Assembly (NCBI RefSeq): GCF_026210795.1
Contig: NC_089439.1
Span: 248,001-312,000 of the forward strand
Length of the DNA stretch: 64,000 bases
Direction: 5' to 3'
Source: Rhizophagus irregularis
Taxonomy: Eukaryota > Glomeromycota > Glomeromycetes > Glomerales > Glomeraceae
Shown here: piece after piece, positions 13,721 through 26,167 of the stretch
Position numbering within the stretch: position 1 is the first letter of the stretch
How the letters are laid out: the number at the start of each line of letters is the position of its first letter
The notes under the pieces: model-generated
The model's database searches: none
What the model was told of the DNA's origin: nothing
The model's input: the letters and a program-made list of their open reading frames with translations, nothing else
Made by a program: the position numbers and the translations under genes

Positions 13721-16610
13721 GAAGGAAACCACCATCACAAAGTAAAGCCTCAAGATCGCCTAGTAATAATATTAATGAAAGGAAGAACCATGTTTTTATC
13801 AATAAAACTACAAAAACAACTGGGACTTATATATACTTACAAATCGGCTACGTAATATTAGCCAACTAATTATCTAAATAGACCACCACGCACAAGAATA
13901 AATGATGGTACGTCAACGTGCAATTACCAGATGGGCTAATTTTCCATATTTCCATTCGACATATTCAATTACCGAAACTATAAGAAGCGGAAGCGGACCC
14001 ATTTTAAATAAGTTACGTAGTTCGATATATTGATAAATTCAGGAAAAGTGATATATGGTTGATGACGGAGCTCTCATTACAGAGTAATTTACATTAAACT
14101 GTATATGCAAAAAGAGTATATTAATCAGTGTTCATGCAAAAAAAAAAGAATTTTTTTATTTTTAATTTTGTACAAATGATGACTTCACCTTTTCCCGTTT
14201 CCAATAGTTTTTCTTTTAGATATTATTTCTTGGATATTTTCGAGTAAATTTTATAAAAAAATCTTCTCGAATCGTTACAGCTTATATAAAATTCATTTTA
14301 AGTAATTTTGTTTACTATAATATCTTCCAAAAGTTGTGTTAAAACAAAATTTTTCCTTTATGGTACTTGATTATTGCGAATATTCGAATTTAATATGCTC
14401 AACTAATAAAAAATCTTGCATTAAATATTACAAAGGTTACTCACCAGCGATTGTAAAACCAAATAAATTACCGACACCTTTTTGGCAACGGTCCCTCATT
14501 ATACAACATTTAAGCGGTTTTACAAATTTTTCTCAATGTCCCAAGAAAATAACATCCAATCAGGAAATCCATTATTTTTAAAATGCCTATTTCATGGAAG
14601 TTCCATTAAATCCATTACCGTACTTAACGTATTTTACTTATCTGTTCAAAATATTTATATTTTAACACGTGTTGATCATGTACCTTGACCTGTGTATCGC
14701 GTAAATAAATAAATAAATAACATTACGAACCGGAAAGGAAAGTCCGAGTAATAAATATCAAACACATGAAAATAATTTTAGGTTACGCCCTGTTATACTG
14801 AGTTATTATTTATTATTTACTTTTTACTTATTTAGTTTTTAACTTTCAAGTTTCAAGTTATTTCTTTGATTTTTAATAAAAATGTCATAATTTTACGGTA
14901 AATTCAATATTTGGCAATTATATATATCTTTTTTTTTTCAACAGATTAGATTTTTTTTAAAGTTAATCAAAATTGTGAAACGATGAAAAAATTTTTTTTT
15001 GACAAACAATCAATAATAAAGACTTTTAAAATGATGAATCCATTTGAAACTGCACTACTATGTAACAGTTACCTTAACATAAATAGATTGTGTAAAATAC
15101 ATTTTATATATAAATAATTACTTTTTAAAATTTCTTATTAGGATTTATTCAGTGTTATTTTTTTTCCGTATTAATCTGTAAGCCAGGGTTTAACGTTTCA
15201 TGTTTATAAAGACTATAATTTAGGTAATGATTTGAATTAATTTTGTCGATCCATAGATTCATAAATACTTTTTGATTAATATTTAAATAATCCATATCTT
15301 GTCTAAAGAATTCAATTTTTAAAAAATTTTCGTTATAATATTTAAACCAGTATTTTAGTAGTAAAGCGTCAGACGTCAGTAGCGTAATTGCGCCGGTATT
15401 CCGGTATTTCAATTATAAATTTGTTCGCTTCTTAACATCGTCTTTTTTTCCCAAAAATTCATCTTCGCGAATAGTGAAGAGTCAAAATATGTTTATATAT
15501 CTTTTTTTTATATATATACATTTTTTTTTGTCGTTGTACTATTATTTCGTTAATAAAAAATTTGGTAGGTGCAGTAGCAAATACGCGATTTCACGCTCCG
15601 ATCCTCCAACACTTCTTGAAAGATTTGTGCGACAGTAAGGTTTTGGACTTTGGAAGTCGGTAACTACGTTTTCTTAACTGTTAATAAATGGAAATGTCAA
15701 AAATTCTTGACCGGAAATCATAAGTTTAGTGGCGAAGTAGATCGGCCTAATCTCAACTAGCAAAGTGAAAATTTACGTACGTATTCGCTGAAACTCACAA
15801 AACTTGTACATGGTAACACAAAAATTAAGAAAAGTTTCTCTAGTTTGTGAAATCAGAAAAATTAGAGTAATATAGGATAAAATCGTAATAAATATTATAT
15901 AATTATATACAATAAATCGTACAAAATATATTAGCATTCGGCTAATTAAAAAATTATTTTTTTTATATAAATATTAAATAAAAAGCTGATACATAATTAA
16001 TATAATTGAACAATATATCTGTTTTTGATTGTGAATTAAACCTTAAAAACCAGCCTTCGTAGTCCTTGTCTACAAAGAAAGTTAAAGAAATAAAATCAAA
16101 AAAAAAATTAGAAATGAAACAAAGTTATTCGGATTTCGGTCTCCTTTATTTGATCTTTTATAGTTAGCTGAACATTTTATATTATAGTAAGCGCGTGACC
16201 CGCTTAAAAGTATTACAAACGTATTTAAGTTTATTCGATATTGGCATCAAATAATATATATTCGGGGAATTATCAATCACGTTTTTACAACCTCATTAAA
16301 GCCAAATTGTAAAATTATAAATGGTTGGCTTACCGAATTTTAAATAGTGTCGTTACTATCACCAATGTTTACTATTAGATAGGGGTACATTTTCAATTCA
16401 ATACGCATAAGTCGCATAATCGATGGGATAAAAGGTGCATTATATTGTTTGTATTGTTTCTCACCCCCCTAAATATTTTTACTATTTGTAGATTAGTTAT
16501 TGATCCGGATTCTTATAAATTTCTTTAAAATTTCTACGAACCTCAAGCAAAAATTTCAATTATTTTTTATCAAAAAAAAAAAAAGAAAAATACAAACATT
16601 TCATTTACAG

Positions 16611-16889
16611 TATATTGCCTTGCAACAAGCGCGCATCATGGCACAAGTCATAAATCAAGGTCAAAATCAAGGCCAAAATCGAATTCACGCAATGACTCGT
16701 AATACTTTTGCCAACTTAATGGTCCAAATTGATGTTCCTCAAGAAGCGAATACCGTTTCTGAAAAGGATTTCTTTGGCGGAACACATTTCAGTAACAATA
16801 ATACCAATATTAATAATACCAGCGATATCAGCTTAAACTCTTTATTTTTACCAGCTGGTTATTCAGCATCTTCTTCATCTTTCCCTTGA
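16611..16889 (+). CDS. Orphan 3' exon of an unrecognised protein
   Basis: The frame is open from a good splice acceptor (TTTCATTTACAG ending at 16610) to a TGA stop at 16887-16889 and would encode 92 residues. An in-frame ATG at 16638 would give an 83-residue protein on its own. The reading starts YIALQQARIM, then has a Gln/Asn-rich stretch (QGQNQGQN), a mixed-composition segment (TRNTFANLMVQIDVPQEANT) and an Asn- and Ser-rich C-terminus ending in SSSSFP. Its composition is far less AT-driven than random frames nearby. No upstream exon could be chained to it, so it may be the last exon of a longer gene, a small gene, or a gene fragment. I do not recognise the family. Confidence 0.45.
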   Translation, partial: YIALQQARIMAQVINQGQNQGQNRIHAMTRNTFANLMVQIDVPQEANTVSEKDFFGGTHFSNNNTNINNTSDISLNSLFLPAGYSASSSSFP

Positions 16890-18761
16890 ATAAATATTTC
16901 ATTTATTAGAATCTTTATCTTTTCTTTTTTGGCGTGTTTTCTTATTAAAGATATTAAAAGACAAATCAAATTCTCGTTTTTATTAAATAAGGCTTAGAAG
17001 GTTTAGGATATTAAGATTTTAAAAAAAATATAACGTTTGATATTACGGTATTATAATACCTTTTAAAAGAATATATAGATACCCCTTTTTATTATGTATG
17101 ATATGTATGATACACAGAACTTTGTAGTTTTATAGTTGTAATTATATAAATTTTTTTGGTGTATTGTAATTAATGTTTTATACTAAATTAAATAAAATTT
17201 AAATATTATTCCAAGGATATAGAGTACTATTTAAATAAATTTAAAATAGAACGCGTAAATATTACAAATAAATTGTTTTCTTGTTAAATAAAATTTCCTC
17301 TTGAATTTCCAATAAAGCTACTTTTAAAATTTAATTATGATAGCGAAATTTTTTTTTTTTGTCTAGCATTATTTAGCAAAAAGTTGATGTATAGGCTGCC
17401 TAATTACCATTTGCAATAATGAGTTAAATAATAGTTTTTAACATGATAAAATTTTTGAAGAAAAATAATATAAATGTTGATCTCGGAATCATTATGTTTA
17501 AAGAAATACATATCCGGGTAATCCAGAATTATGGAGGTCATTTGATGCGCGATTGACTTTATTAGTAAGGTGGCCAATTAATGTAAAGGACGGAAAGATG
17601 AAATTGCTTCGATTATCGGATTTTTAATACCGGAAATATAGAAAGTAAAAACTCCAGAGTTATTATTACTTATTATATAAGTTATATAGTCGGTTTTTTT
17701 ATCATAGTTATAAAAGTTATAAATATTTTTTATTGTAATTTTATGTTATAAATTTGATATTATTTTATCTTAAATTTCATTGACAAAATAACATTATAAA
17801 ATCCATTGTTTAATCAATATGTAAAATCTGAGCCGAATATTATATAATTTAAATACATTATCAATAATTCAATATCGAACACGTATACTGCATTGATTGA
17901 TCACAAACTATTTATAATTAAATTTAATAAGGAAATGAAATAAAAGATTAAAGGAAAGGGATAAATATAGTCCTTTAGAAATTATTCATTTATACCTTGC
18001 AAACACATTTTAACATATACTGTTATATCCGATTATTAAATTACGGTATAAAAGATATAAATGGAATATTATTAATATTATTGATGTAAAATATAAATTT
18101 ATAAATTGTTCATGGATCAGGTCCCCAGCATAAAAATTAATATAGGTTGGTTACATAAATAAATTTATAATTTTTTAGGTTTTGCTAATTTCATGGGTAT
18201 TTTAGCAAGGGTAACCTTAGTAGATCTTTTTTTTTTACATTTTATAGTTAGTATCATTTTTAAGTTTTTACATAATAGTTTTTTTTCTAATATATTATTA
18301 AATATAGTTAGCTGTTTTAAACGTTCTTTGAGATGAAATTACAAAACTCATAACATTCAAGAATGTTGATAAATTACAATATCGTAATGTAGTCAGTTAT
18401 CAAGGATTTACAGCATATGATATTTATATCGTTCTCACTTTTATATCGTATAATGCTGAAAAAGATATCTGATAGTCGGACAGAAAAAGAAACTTTATTT
18501 CTTATACTTTTATACCTTAATAACGAAACGAAAAGACTATTAGATTGATCCTGAAAAATTCGATTCTGATAGATTTTACAAAATCGAAAAAAAGTGATAA
18601 ATATTCATTTGAAAACGTGATTCACCGATCATGGGATGAGGTTATGTAAATAAAAACAACAATCTGACGTTGCCCATTATTAAAAATTTTGAAACAAAAA
18701 TATATAGACCACTTCAATTAAGATGCGTGGTTATGACGTTATATTTGATTTTTAGTCACAA
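16890..18761. other. Intergenic AT-rich stretch
   Basis: No gene seen. T-rich and AATAAA-like sequence just after 16889 could serve as a 3' end for the 16.6 kb exon. The rest shows no repeat or frame I can support. Confidence 0.5.
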
Positions 18762-19099
18762 TAGCCCTGTTCATTTCCGGTCGGTTGCATTTTTCGGTCG
18801 GATTTTGTTGTACAAAAATTATCCAATAAAATTTTTTTATTTTCGATCGCAAATTGAACTGCTTTAGATTGAAATTTAGTTCGAACTCCTTATATTGATA
18901 TATATTTTTTTCTTAAATGTCACGTAAACAGAAATTATCTAATTTTGGTTGGTTATTTTTTAGCGTTCGACCAAAAAACCCAAAAAAAAAAATGGGCTAA
19001 AAGTTCAGAAAATGGTTGCGTTGTACAAACTGATCAGCCCAATCAAAATTAACTTAAATCTGACCGAAAAATGCGACCGACCGGAAATGAACAGGGCTA
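18762..19099. mobile_element. MITE with long TIRs and TA ends (338 bp)
   Basis: The left end TAGCCCTGTTCATTTCCGGT continues CGGTTGCATTTTTCGGTCGG and is matched almost perfectly by the reverse complement of the right end, over about 40 bp. A weaker match extends through GTTGTACAAA further inside. TA stands at both borders, consistent with a Tc1/mariner-type target duplication. No reading frame runs through the element. Confidence 0.8.
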
Positions 19100-19971
19100 A
19101 TAAGATCATGGCTAATTTTTGCAATTTTTCAAATTAGTGATCGGCAAAATTTTGCCCACGTTAAACTAATCATACTAATCGAACTAATCGCGTTACGTAT
19201 AGTCTCTGACGATCCAACAATAATTTTTTTATGGCGTTCTTAATAACTCTTAGAGTCAAATGAATTGTAACATAATCTTTGCGAACTCATTTTACATTAT
19301 TTCAGGGGAAATATTTATACTGAATATGTTAAACTTATCCCACATGGGATTTGGTCACTCGAAGGTTTGTGACATATGCTTTTTGTAAGGGATTTCAACC
19401 ACATGTAGAAACCTTGATCAGCCTAAAATTTCCAGCAACCTGCATTTAATATATGGTCGAAACTTTCTAAGTCGTTAGAAATTGCGACCAAATTATTTAA
19501 ATAAAATTTCCGATATGTTTTCAATTTTGGCAACATATATGATTACTACATTAACTACAAGAACAAATTTTCTGAAAAATTTTAAAACCTATAAACATAT
19601 AGAAAATAATGTCACGATAAGTTACTATGTTGTGATGCAGTCATCATGGAAGTATACTCCGGGATAGGCAGTTTCGGCTCTTCTACGAGCCAGAGACAAT
19701 GCAAGTCAAACCGATGAACTGGTTCCAAAACTGGTTCAGAGAATTCTGGGACCGAGTACTTAAGTATTTCAACCAGAATTAAGTGTTCAAAATATTTTTG
19801 CTAAAATAGAAATTTATTGCTAGACTGAATTGAGCCTATAAACACCAATTAAACTTAATTTCGGCTAGTTCTAACTTCCGACCTTTACTAGCCAACTCAG
19901 TTTACAAAATTAGCTTATTGATTGGACTAATAATAAAACAGTCGGACTACTAATAATGATTTTTTTTTTAA

Positions 19972-20157
19972 CGCCCTATAAAAAGTTTTATTCGTTATTT
20001 CTGTAAAAACTCCGCAAAAATGAGCCTTTCACGGATTCATTCATGGAAAATGAAAATAACTCGATAAATTCCGTGATATAAGGTCATTAATTCTGGAAAT
20101 ATGAGCCTTTTACGGAAAAAAGATATAAAAAATGGATCGACTTTTTTTATAGGGACG
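19972..20157 (+). repeat. Dispersed short element, family R1, copy 3 (best bordered)
   Basis: 186 bp with the clearest ends in the family: CGCCCTATAAAAAG on the left and, in reverse complement, CGTCCCTATAAAAA on the right. Internal motifs are TTTCTGTAAAAACTCCGCAA, ATGAGCCTTTCACGGATTC and a second ATGAGCCTTTTACGG. No convincing target duplication is visible. Confidence 0.65.
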
Positions 20158-20424
20158 ATGAACTAAATGATCAACAACAGAATTTTATTGGTTCTTTTAA
20201 GCTTGTGATTATAATCCAATAAATTATTGAGGCACACGATAACCTTATTATAAAAGCCATAAATTAATAAATAATAAAATTAATTCTTATTGTAAAAGTC
20301 ATAAATAATATAATTTTCAAAATAATCGTAAGGTTAAATTTGAAACTAGAAGAGAAAATAGCTCTTTAATAATATGCAAATCCCAATTTGTCATAGTCGC
20401 AATGTTGTCGTCACTGGTCAACCC

Positions 20425-20581
20425 TATAAAAAAGTTTGTACTAAATTTGTGCCAAATGGGTTAATTTTACGATATTTGTTAAGAATTTGTTCAAATTTTA
20501 TATTATTTTTTAGTACAAATTTCGAATAAATATTGTATGATTAGCCCGTTTGGCACAAATTTAGCACAACCCTTTTTTATA
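20425..20581. mobile_element. MITE with about 43-bp TIRs (157 bp)
   Basis: The left end TATAAAAAAGTTTGTACTAA continues ATTTGTGCCAAATGGGTTAAT. The right end in reverse complement reads TATAAAAAAGGGTTGTGCTA then AATTTGTGCCAAACGGGCTAAT. The arms differ by few substitutions and one inserted base. Both ends begin at TA. It is non-coding and ends only a few bases from the repeat fragment that starts at 20585. Confidence 0.75.
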
Positions 20582-20584
20582 TCG

Positions 20585-20935
20585 CTTATTTGTAATCTAT
20601 AATTGTAAGACTGTGATAATTCTTCAATTAAATTGGAAAGATAATTAAAGCAATATAGACAACGCAAGCCTAATATCAGTGTCCACAAATTAACACCCGA
20701 CCATTATCCTATTGCATTCCGGATGACCACAGTTTATCAATTGCTGGTCAGTGTTTTGAAGGATATCCTAATGGCAAAGTACCAAAAGAAAATTGTGTTA
20801 TAATACCATAATTCGGACTTTTCTATAAGCCATTAAAAAAACCCAAGTGAAAGATAACTGGTAACTAAATCATTGGGATCTTTTTTAAGAATAATATCAA
20901 TGATTTTCCGATTGATTCTTTGTAGAGACATCCGT
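20585..20935 (-). pseudogene. Decayed gene fragment, copy A of a duplicated segment
   Basis: This stretch is clearly alignable with 40763-41235. Shared blocks include GTAAGACTGTGATAATTC, TTAACACCCGA, and TAATGGCAAAG followed by TACCAAAAGAAAAT. On the minus strand a coding-like frame is visible near 20930-20830, containing INRKIIDIILKKDPNDLVTS. A second lies near 20810-20700, containing QFSFGTLPLGYPSKH, interrupted by stops. I do not recognise the protein. It was probably an ordinary or mobile-element gene that was duplicated and then decayed in both places. Confidence 0.5.
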
Positions 20936-22910
20936 TATCCGTTTAATTTTTTCAATAAATTGTAATTTAAACTTATTTGAACAAAAAAATTTTGGAATAA
21001 ATTTTTTTTGGAATTGATTTTTTAGTCATAAAATTTGTTTCGATTTTATATATAGCAATAGATTCGCTATGCACAAATTACGCTTTGGATATCCGTTATC
21101 CGGATACCTGTCGGATATTAAATTCTAAACCAATTACTACAACATTACAAAAATACATTTTTAAAACTTTCTCATTATAGATCATCATTGGCTTAATGAC
21201 TATCTGATAAACCATTTAAATCTGTGGGTCACTATCTATAAATCTGAACGATCTTCAAAATTATTAATATTCGTTCAAACAGATCCAACCTTTATTCTTT
21301 TGCACTGTAATGCCGGAATTACCTAGTAAATCTATTAATTGTGGGGCGCCATATTGTATTTAGTTTAAGTATATAAAATTATAGAATAATATTTTGTGCA
21401 ATGTTACAAGTGTAACATCCGTAACGATATAAAACTATTGTTGTGGTCAGATTTATTTTTAAATTTGGGTATGGGATTTAGGATCGTGGAATTACTAAAT
21501 AAGGAAGGAAGTTCGTAGATCAAAAAGAAGGAATTTTACAAAGCATATTTTTGGAGTTCTGACATTGAGAAGAAAAAGGTTTACTAAAAGTAAAATTCTT
21601 CAGAATTAAAATTGGGAGACTTCAAAAAGGGAGACTTCAAAAAGGGAAACTGAAATATTTTTATCTTAGAATTTTATAAAAGACAATAAAATTTGATTTA
21701 GTAAAAGGGCGGAATTTATGTTGAATTGATTATATAATTTAATTAGGAAATATTATATCATTTTTGTTAAGACTGCGGTGGCAACGTGATTTATCACGGG
21801 TAGGTCTTACCTATAACTTAAGTCAAGTGATAGTCTATCAGGTGATTTTTTGGTACTACAAATCTATACTTACCAATTACTTTTTTTCCTTTATTTATCT
21901 TTTATATTTAAAAAATGGTCAAGAATAGCAAAACTGTCCAAAAACAAGCTACTGTTACGCGAATTTTTGCGCACATGATTTCCGATATTACATTGCTGAT
22001 CCGACAAGAATTTCGTACGTTTGTGTACACGTCGATTTCCGGTGTTACGAGTTGATTTACGCCGATGTATAATTGCTGATTTATGTATATCAGTTAACTA
22101 TATTAGAGATATTGATTTTATACGTTGAATTTACATATATATCATTAGTATATTTATTTAGTTGATTATTATTTAGTATTTATTTTCTTTATTTGTATTA
22201 TTTATATGTATACAATTTTATTAGAAGACATTGTGGGGAAATTAACTCAATAGTGATTAAACGTCCAAAACTGACGTCTTGTGTTTATTGTGTTTATTAA
22301 AAGTGGCTTACAATAGTGTTGATACAATATGAAACATCGCAATAAAACATAGTTCTCAATAGATTAGATTTCACCCCTAGTATCAGAAAAAGAGATGGCA
22401 GAAAATTCGGCTAGATATAAATACGTCGTCTGCCAACGCGTTGAAAGAGATATTAGGGTTTTTATATATATATTACCATAAATAATAGACCTCTATTCCC
22501 CTTGACGTTTTTCGTCACTTTTCATCGTGTGTTGTACACTCAAATCCTGCGATTATTTAATAAATTGTTATACTTCATTTATTTGACTTGTTGTTTCTGT
22601 GAAATTCATCTTATAACTATTGCGTATTATTGTTTATCGTGTTTTTGTAGTTGTTTGCCTCGTTGATTCTTAACGAACAATACCGGAATACCAGGATAGG
22701 TAGTATTGAGTAAGAATCCCGTTGGTAATCGTGTAGAATTACGATATAATATAAATAGTTTGCGACTCCTTATTTACCGATATAACCGGTAACACTACCA
22801 GACGTTCTGCTCGAATTGTTGAACGCACTACATCATCCAATGCTAGTGTTGGCCAATGGAATTTAACAAATTTAGAAACGGATTATATAGTTATTCATGG
22901 TTATATAGTT
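20936..22910. other. Mostly anonymous stretch with scattered coding-like pieces
   Basis: There is no complete gene. Near 21815-21845 is a 30-base sequence (TGATAGTCTATCAGGTGA) that recurs inverted near 41930. A plus-strand piece around 22793-22890 reads RRSARIVERTTSSNASVGQW, which looks like true protein sequence, but no start or continuation can be supported. The block from about 21950 to 22850 is richer in G and C than its flanks and could be a relic LTR or leader of a retroelement. I could not find matching ends. Confidence 0.35.
21915..22055 (+). other. Small coding-like ORF (46 aa), unrecognised
   Basis: ATG to TGA, starting MVKNSKTVQKQATVTRIF and continuing with a mixed-composition, non-repetitive sequence. 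Its base composition is higher in G and C than the surroundings. It could be a first exon or a remnant, and no splice partner was identified. Coding status is inferred from composition alone. Confidence 0.25.
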
Positions 22911-22999
22911 ATTCAGTACGGCACGATTTGAAAACCTGGGCGGTACTGTTGCAAAAATTCTGTACCGCCCAGGTTTGCAAATTCGTACTAGTACTGAAT
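22911..22999. repeat. GC-rich hairpin element (89 bp)
   Basis: The arms contain AACCTGGGCGGTAC and its exact reverse complement GTACCGCCCAGGTT. The outer arms ATTCAGTAC and GTACTGAAT also match. Just to the left the 15-mer TTATATAGTTATTCA occurs twice. The high GC of the arms in such AT-rich DNA and the compact size suggest a miniature element. Confidence 0.6.
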
Positions 23000-23029
23000 A
23001 GCCTACAACCTCATTTAACGCAAAGTAAT

Positions 23030-24600
23030 CAAATCCGCCAACTGTTGATATGATATCATAACTTTTGTTCCAAAGATTTTGTCTTTGTTTTTTTTCTGGA
23101 GGGTTCGTCGCCTTGAATAAAATCCTTGAAATTTAGGATCATGACTTTTAGAAATTTTACAAAGTCCGTTGCATCTAAATTTGGTAAGTTTTCCTTTGCT
23201 GATCTTGGTAAAAAATTCTCGTCATTCGCGCTATTTGATCATTAAAGCATTCTGAAAATCACCTGAAGTCTATATTAATGAGTATGATGAGTATAATAAC
23301 GCAATTAGTTTATTATATATATTTTAAATAATATAAAATAAATTAAATATCATTATATTTTCTCAGAGTTACGTATGTAATTCTGATGCTTAAAGTACTA
23401 GCATTTAATAAATTTTATGTATTTCTTGCTATAAACAAACCCATTTCACTTCCTACCTTTATCATTATATACTACATGAGTTCTACAAGAGCTTCTTGGA
23501 GCTTTTTAAATTAGATTTGTTGTTAGTTGTTAGAATTTTTCATTAAAATCGTTCTTACCACAAATCACACACGGCCCTATATTTGTACGAAATCTATTCT
23601 TATTAATACTGTAATAGAAGTTTATTCTATTAAAAGATCTTTTGGGATCTTTATAAAATAAGGTTTAAAGAATATAAATTTTCAATAAATGTTGAAAAGT
23701 CGCGTGAGTTATTTTTAAAGTAATCAATCATCGATTCATCGTGAATTTTAACTATGCACCAAATATAATCGCAAGACGAAATTCATTTTTTATAAAAAAG
23801 GAAAATTTGTTCCATTTTATTATTTAGATGGGCAAAAAATTTTTTAGATTCTCGTAACTCGCCCATCAACTTTCAAAAGTCTGGAATTTTTTTTTATACT
23901 ATTTTTTTTTATATTAAACAATTTATTGTTTTGATATTTAGTAATTTGATGCTTGCTTTTTTTGCCCAAAATTGTTACTTAACATTCATTACAATAATAG
24001 TAATATCTTGCATTTATATTAACTTTATTGGATTCATCACGTTCGCTTTCAGGCTCTTTTCTACGTTGAAAATAAGTATCCTTAAATAATCCGTTTGAAT
24101 TATAGGAACAATCAATAACTTTATTGAACATTTCTTCTACATTATCACTTTACAAATTTTACAATAAAAAACTACATATAAAAAAATTTTATATAATAAA
24201 AAAGCCGTCCTCTCATATCATTTTAAAATATGGTGTCACAAGAAACTAAAGATGTTTTTGTCTAGCTTTATATTTAGGAATAATTCCAATTCTAAAAATT
24301 TAATTGTATTCAATTAATTTATAAGTATATTGATATCATATATTCTTTATTTATTTAGAATCAATGTTTACATGTTGTCGACTTACAAAATAAGATATTC
24401 GGTAACCACAACTTGAGCTGCTTGATTTGGCTTGAAAAGTAGATTGACGTTTGGCTTTAGAACTCCATCTGTAACATTCCCATCTCTATTCCTTATAAAG
24501 TATACCGTCACTTTCTGTAGCTTTTACGATTGGTTGTTTAAATGATAAAAATATCTGAAGGTTTATTTTTCTTTTGTTCACCCATTATTTACTCTTAAGG
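23030..24600 (-). pseudogene. Decayed gene, copy A (unrecognised, zinc-knuckle-like motif)
   Basis: Reading on the minus strand from about 24590, a start MGEQKKNKPSDIF is followed by broken frames. One of these contains QPIVKATESDGILYKE and a Ser/Lys-rich stretch up to about 24365. Further on is GPCVICGKNDFNEKF near 23575, a CxxC pair that may be half of a metal-binding site. The end near 23200-23065 reads FKDFIQGDEPSRKKTKTKSL, then a stop. A probable intron lies at about 23265-23380. Frames are broken by stops and shifts, so this is a pseudogene. It aligns over most of its length with 43901-44066 plus 48189-49800. I cannot name the family. Confidence 0.55.
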
Positions 24601-25347
24601 AGATTCAGTTGTATCTGCAGTGTAATTTCAAATCATTTCATCATACCGTTACATTATTTAACTAAAAGTGTTATTTGAATTTATGGTAAAAAAAAAATAG
24701 GAAAAATAAAGTTTATTGTTAAACGAACACTAACAATATGATAATAATACGATGACATAGTAACATCGGTACATTAGTTAACGTCGACAATGTAACAACA
24801 TCTATTAATTAATTATCTCGTAACCATTTGTAAATTTGTACTAGTATTATATTTAAAAAGTAAATCGCACTGTAAACTACAGTGTTTAAAATAAAAGAGT
24901 GGCTTATATAATTTATTTTATGATAATTACAGAGAATATAAAAACATGTCTATAACTTATTATACTAGCTAAGATATTTAACATGTTGAAATCTATTTTT
25001 TTATGCTGCCATTCACCATATTGGCAATTCGTAAGCTTAAATAATATATTTTAGAATAAAATTCTTATGTAACTTGTCATGTGAACAATATTTATCACTT
25101 TTTAAAACTGGGTTATTCGAATTAAAAAAGTTAGTTTGCCCCGGTTATATAGGTAAATTTTATTTCTTTACTCTTTTTTTTGAAGAAAATCTTCAAATTA
25201 ACGTCCATTTGTATCAATAAGCTTTAATAATAATGTTTCTTTAAAGTAATTTTTAATATAATAATTTTTAAGAAAAGGAAAAAAAACAGTAAAATATTTT
25301 TTGTTTCTTATAAAAGAAATGCGAATGGGCTTAAATGCGAGGTATAG

Positions 25348-25515
25348 TTTCAATATTGGACAATTTACAATTTGAACGAACATTTAGTTAGTAAGATTTC
25401 ATCAGATGGTCGCAATTATTATATTAATTGGAGGGCAGATCTTAATATAATAAACTCTAATTATGAACTTTCTGTTACTTCAGTATCAGAATTTGTTTTT
25501 CCATTTTCAGAATGA
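25348..25515 (+). other. Coding-like orphan segment (55 aa)
   Basis: After an AG acceptor-like site the frame reads FQYWTIYNLNEHLVSK, continues with a varied composition (IINSNYELSVTSVSEF) and stops at a TGA at 25513-25515. It has two Trp residues and no low-complexity run, which is unlike chance frames here. A partial R1 element lies just downstream. Product and gene structure are unknown. Confidence 0.25.
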
Positions 25516-25559
25516 TTTAGAAATTAATGGTTATATACATGAAAAGAATTATTTATATT

Positions 25560-25625
25560 TCCATGTTTTTTCCGTGAATGTATCATTTTCACGGAATTTT
25601 TACGAAAGCCACTTTATAAACTTAC
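25560..25625 (-). repeat. Dispersed short element, family R1, partial copy 4
   Basis: The reverse complement contains TAAAAATTCCGTGAAAATGA followed by TACATTCACGG. This matches the core of copies 1-3 with few changes, but the terminal CCCTATAAA ends are missing. Confidence 0.5.
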
Positions 25626-25805
25626 AGTATACGAAAAAATAGACCTTATTTAGCAGTATACTTAATTCTTTTTTAGGTATTTCTCAACCATTTCATTAAT
25701 TGAATATATATCAAAAGTAGATTTGTTATAAATATAATAAATGTTACAATATATTAATATTTATATTCCAAATGTATTATTATTAGTATATCAATTTAAA
25801 TTAAA

Positions 25806-25881
25806 TTTTGTTCAATTACAAACTGATTTTTATTATATAAAGAAGGTTTACATATTACTCTATAATCAGTGTTAAACAAAA
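25806..25881 (-). promoter_or_regulatory. Conserved 3' hairpin element downstream of K1
   Basis: Imperfect inverted repeat: TTTTGTTCAATTACAAACTG on one side and CAGTGTTAAACAAAA on the other. Near-identical copies lie downstream of K2 (34827-34904) and near K4 (54193-54273). In K1 and K2 it sits about 250-290 bp past the stop codon. It could be a 3' UTR or transcript-end structure, or simply a MITE carried along with the duplicated gene. The repeat is visible; the role is inference. Confidence 0.4.
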
Positions 25882-26167
25882 ACTAATAAATAAGATAATG
25901 ATAGAAAATGTTTAATGGAAAAAGTAATTTTTTCGCTACAAGTTTAATAAAATAATTCTGCTATTTTAAAAATATTTTTACTCTTATTTCATTTAAATGA
26001 ATTTAATACGAGTCTCTTCTTTACCTTAAACTCTTGAGCCATGGTTATAAGCTATTATAATATATAAGTAAGAAAGAGATGAAATAAATAATAAATATAT
26101 ATATATAAACAAAAAAAATGCTACTTACTAAAATCAAGTAATTTTAACTATGTAATTACTAATATTA

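Larger units (their letters stand above)
9413..16610. other. AT-rich intergenic stretch
   Basis: No supportable gene. The stretch contains several small inverted repeats, listed separately, and long A or T runs, for example around 10990-11025. Short open frames near 11.0, 13.6, 14.4 and 15.3 kb have biased composition and alternative starts, and I treat them as chance frames. Confidence 0.55.

Noticed and set aside
13481-13802. Minus-strand ORFs of 61-90 codons
   Set aside because: They run through an R1 repeat copy, and the frames are not shared by other copies.
15155-15412. Minus-strand ORF of 85 codons
   Set aside because: It needs a TTG start, has no splice context, and its Asn/Lys/Tyr/Leu composition is what AT-rich chance frames give.
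18862-18890. TTAGTTCGAACTCC as a tRNA T-arm
   Set aside because: No matching acceptor stem, D-arm or anticodon arm can be folded around it.
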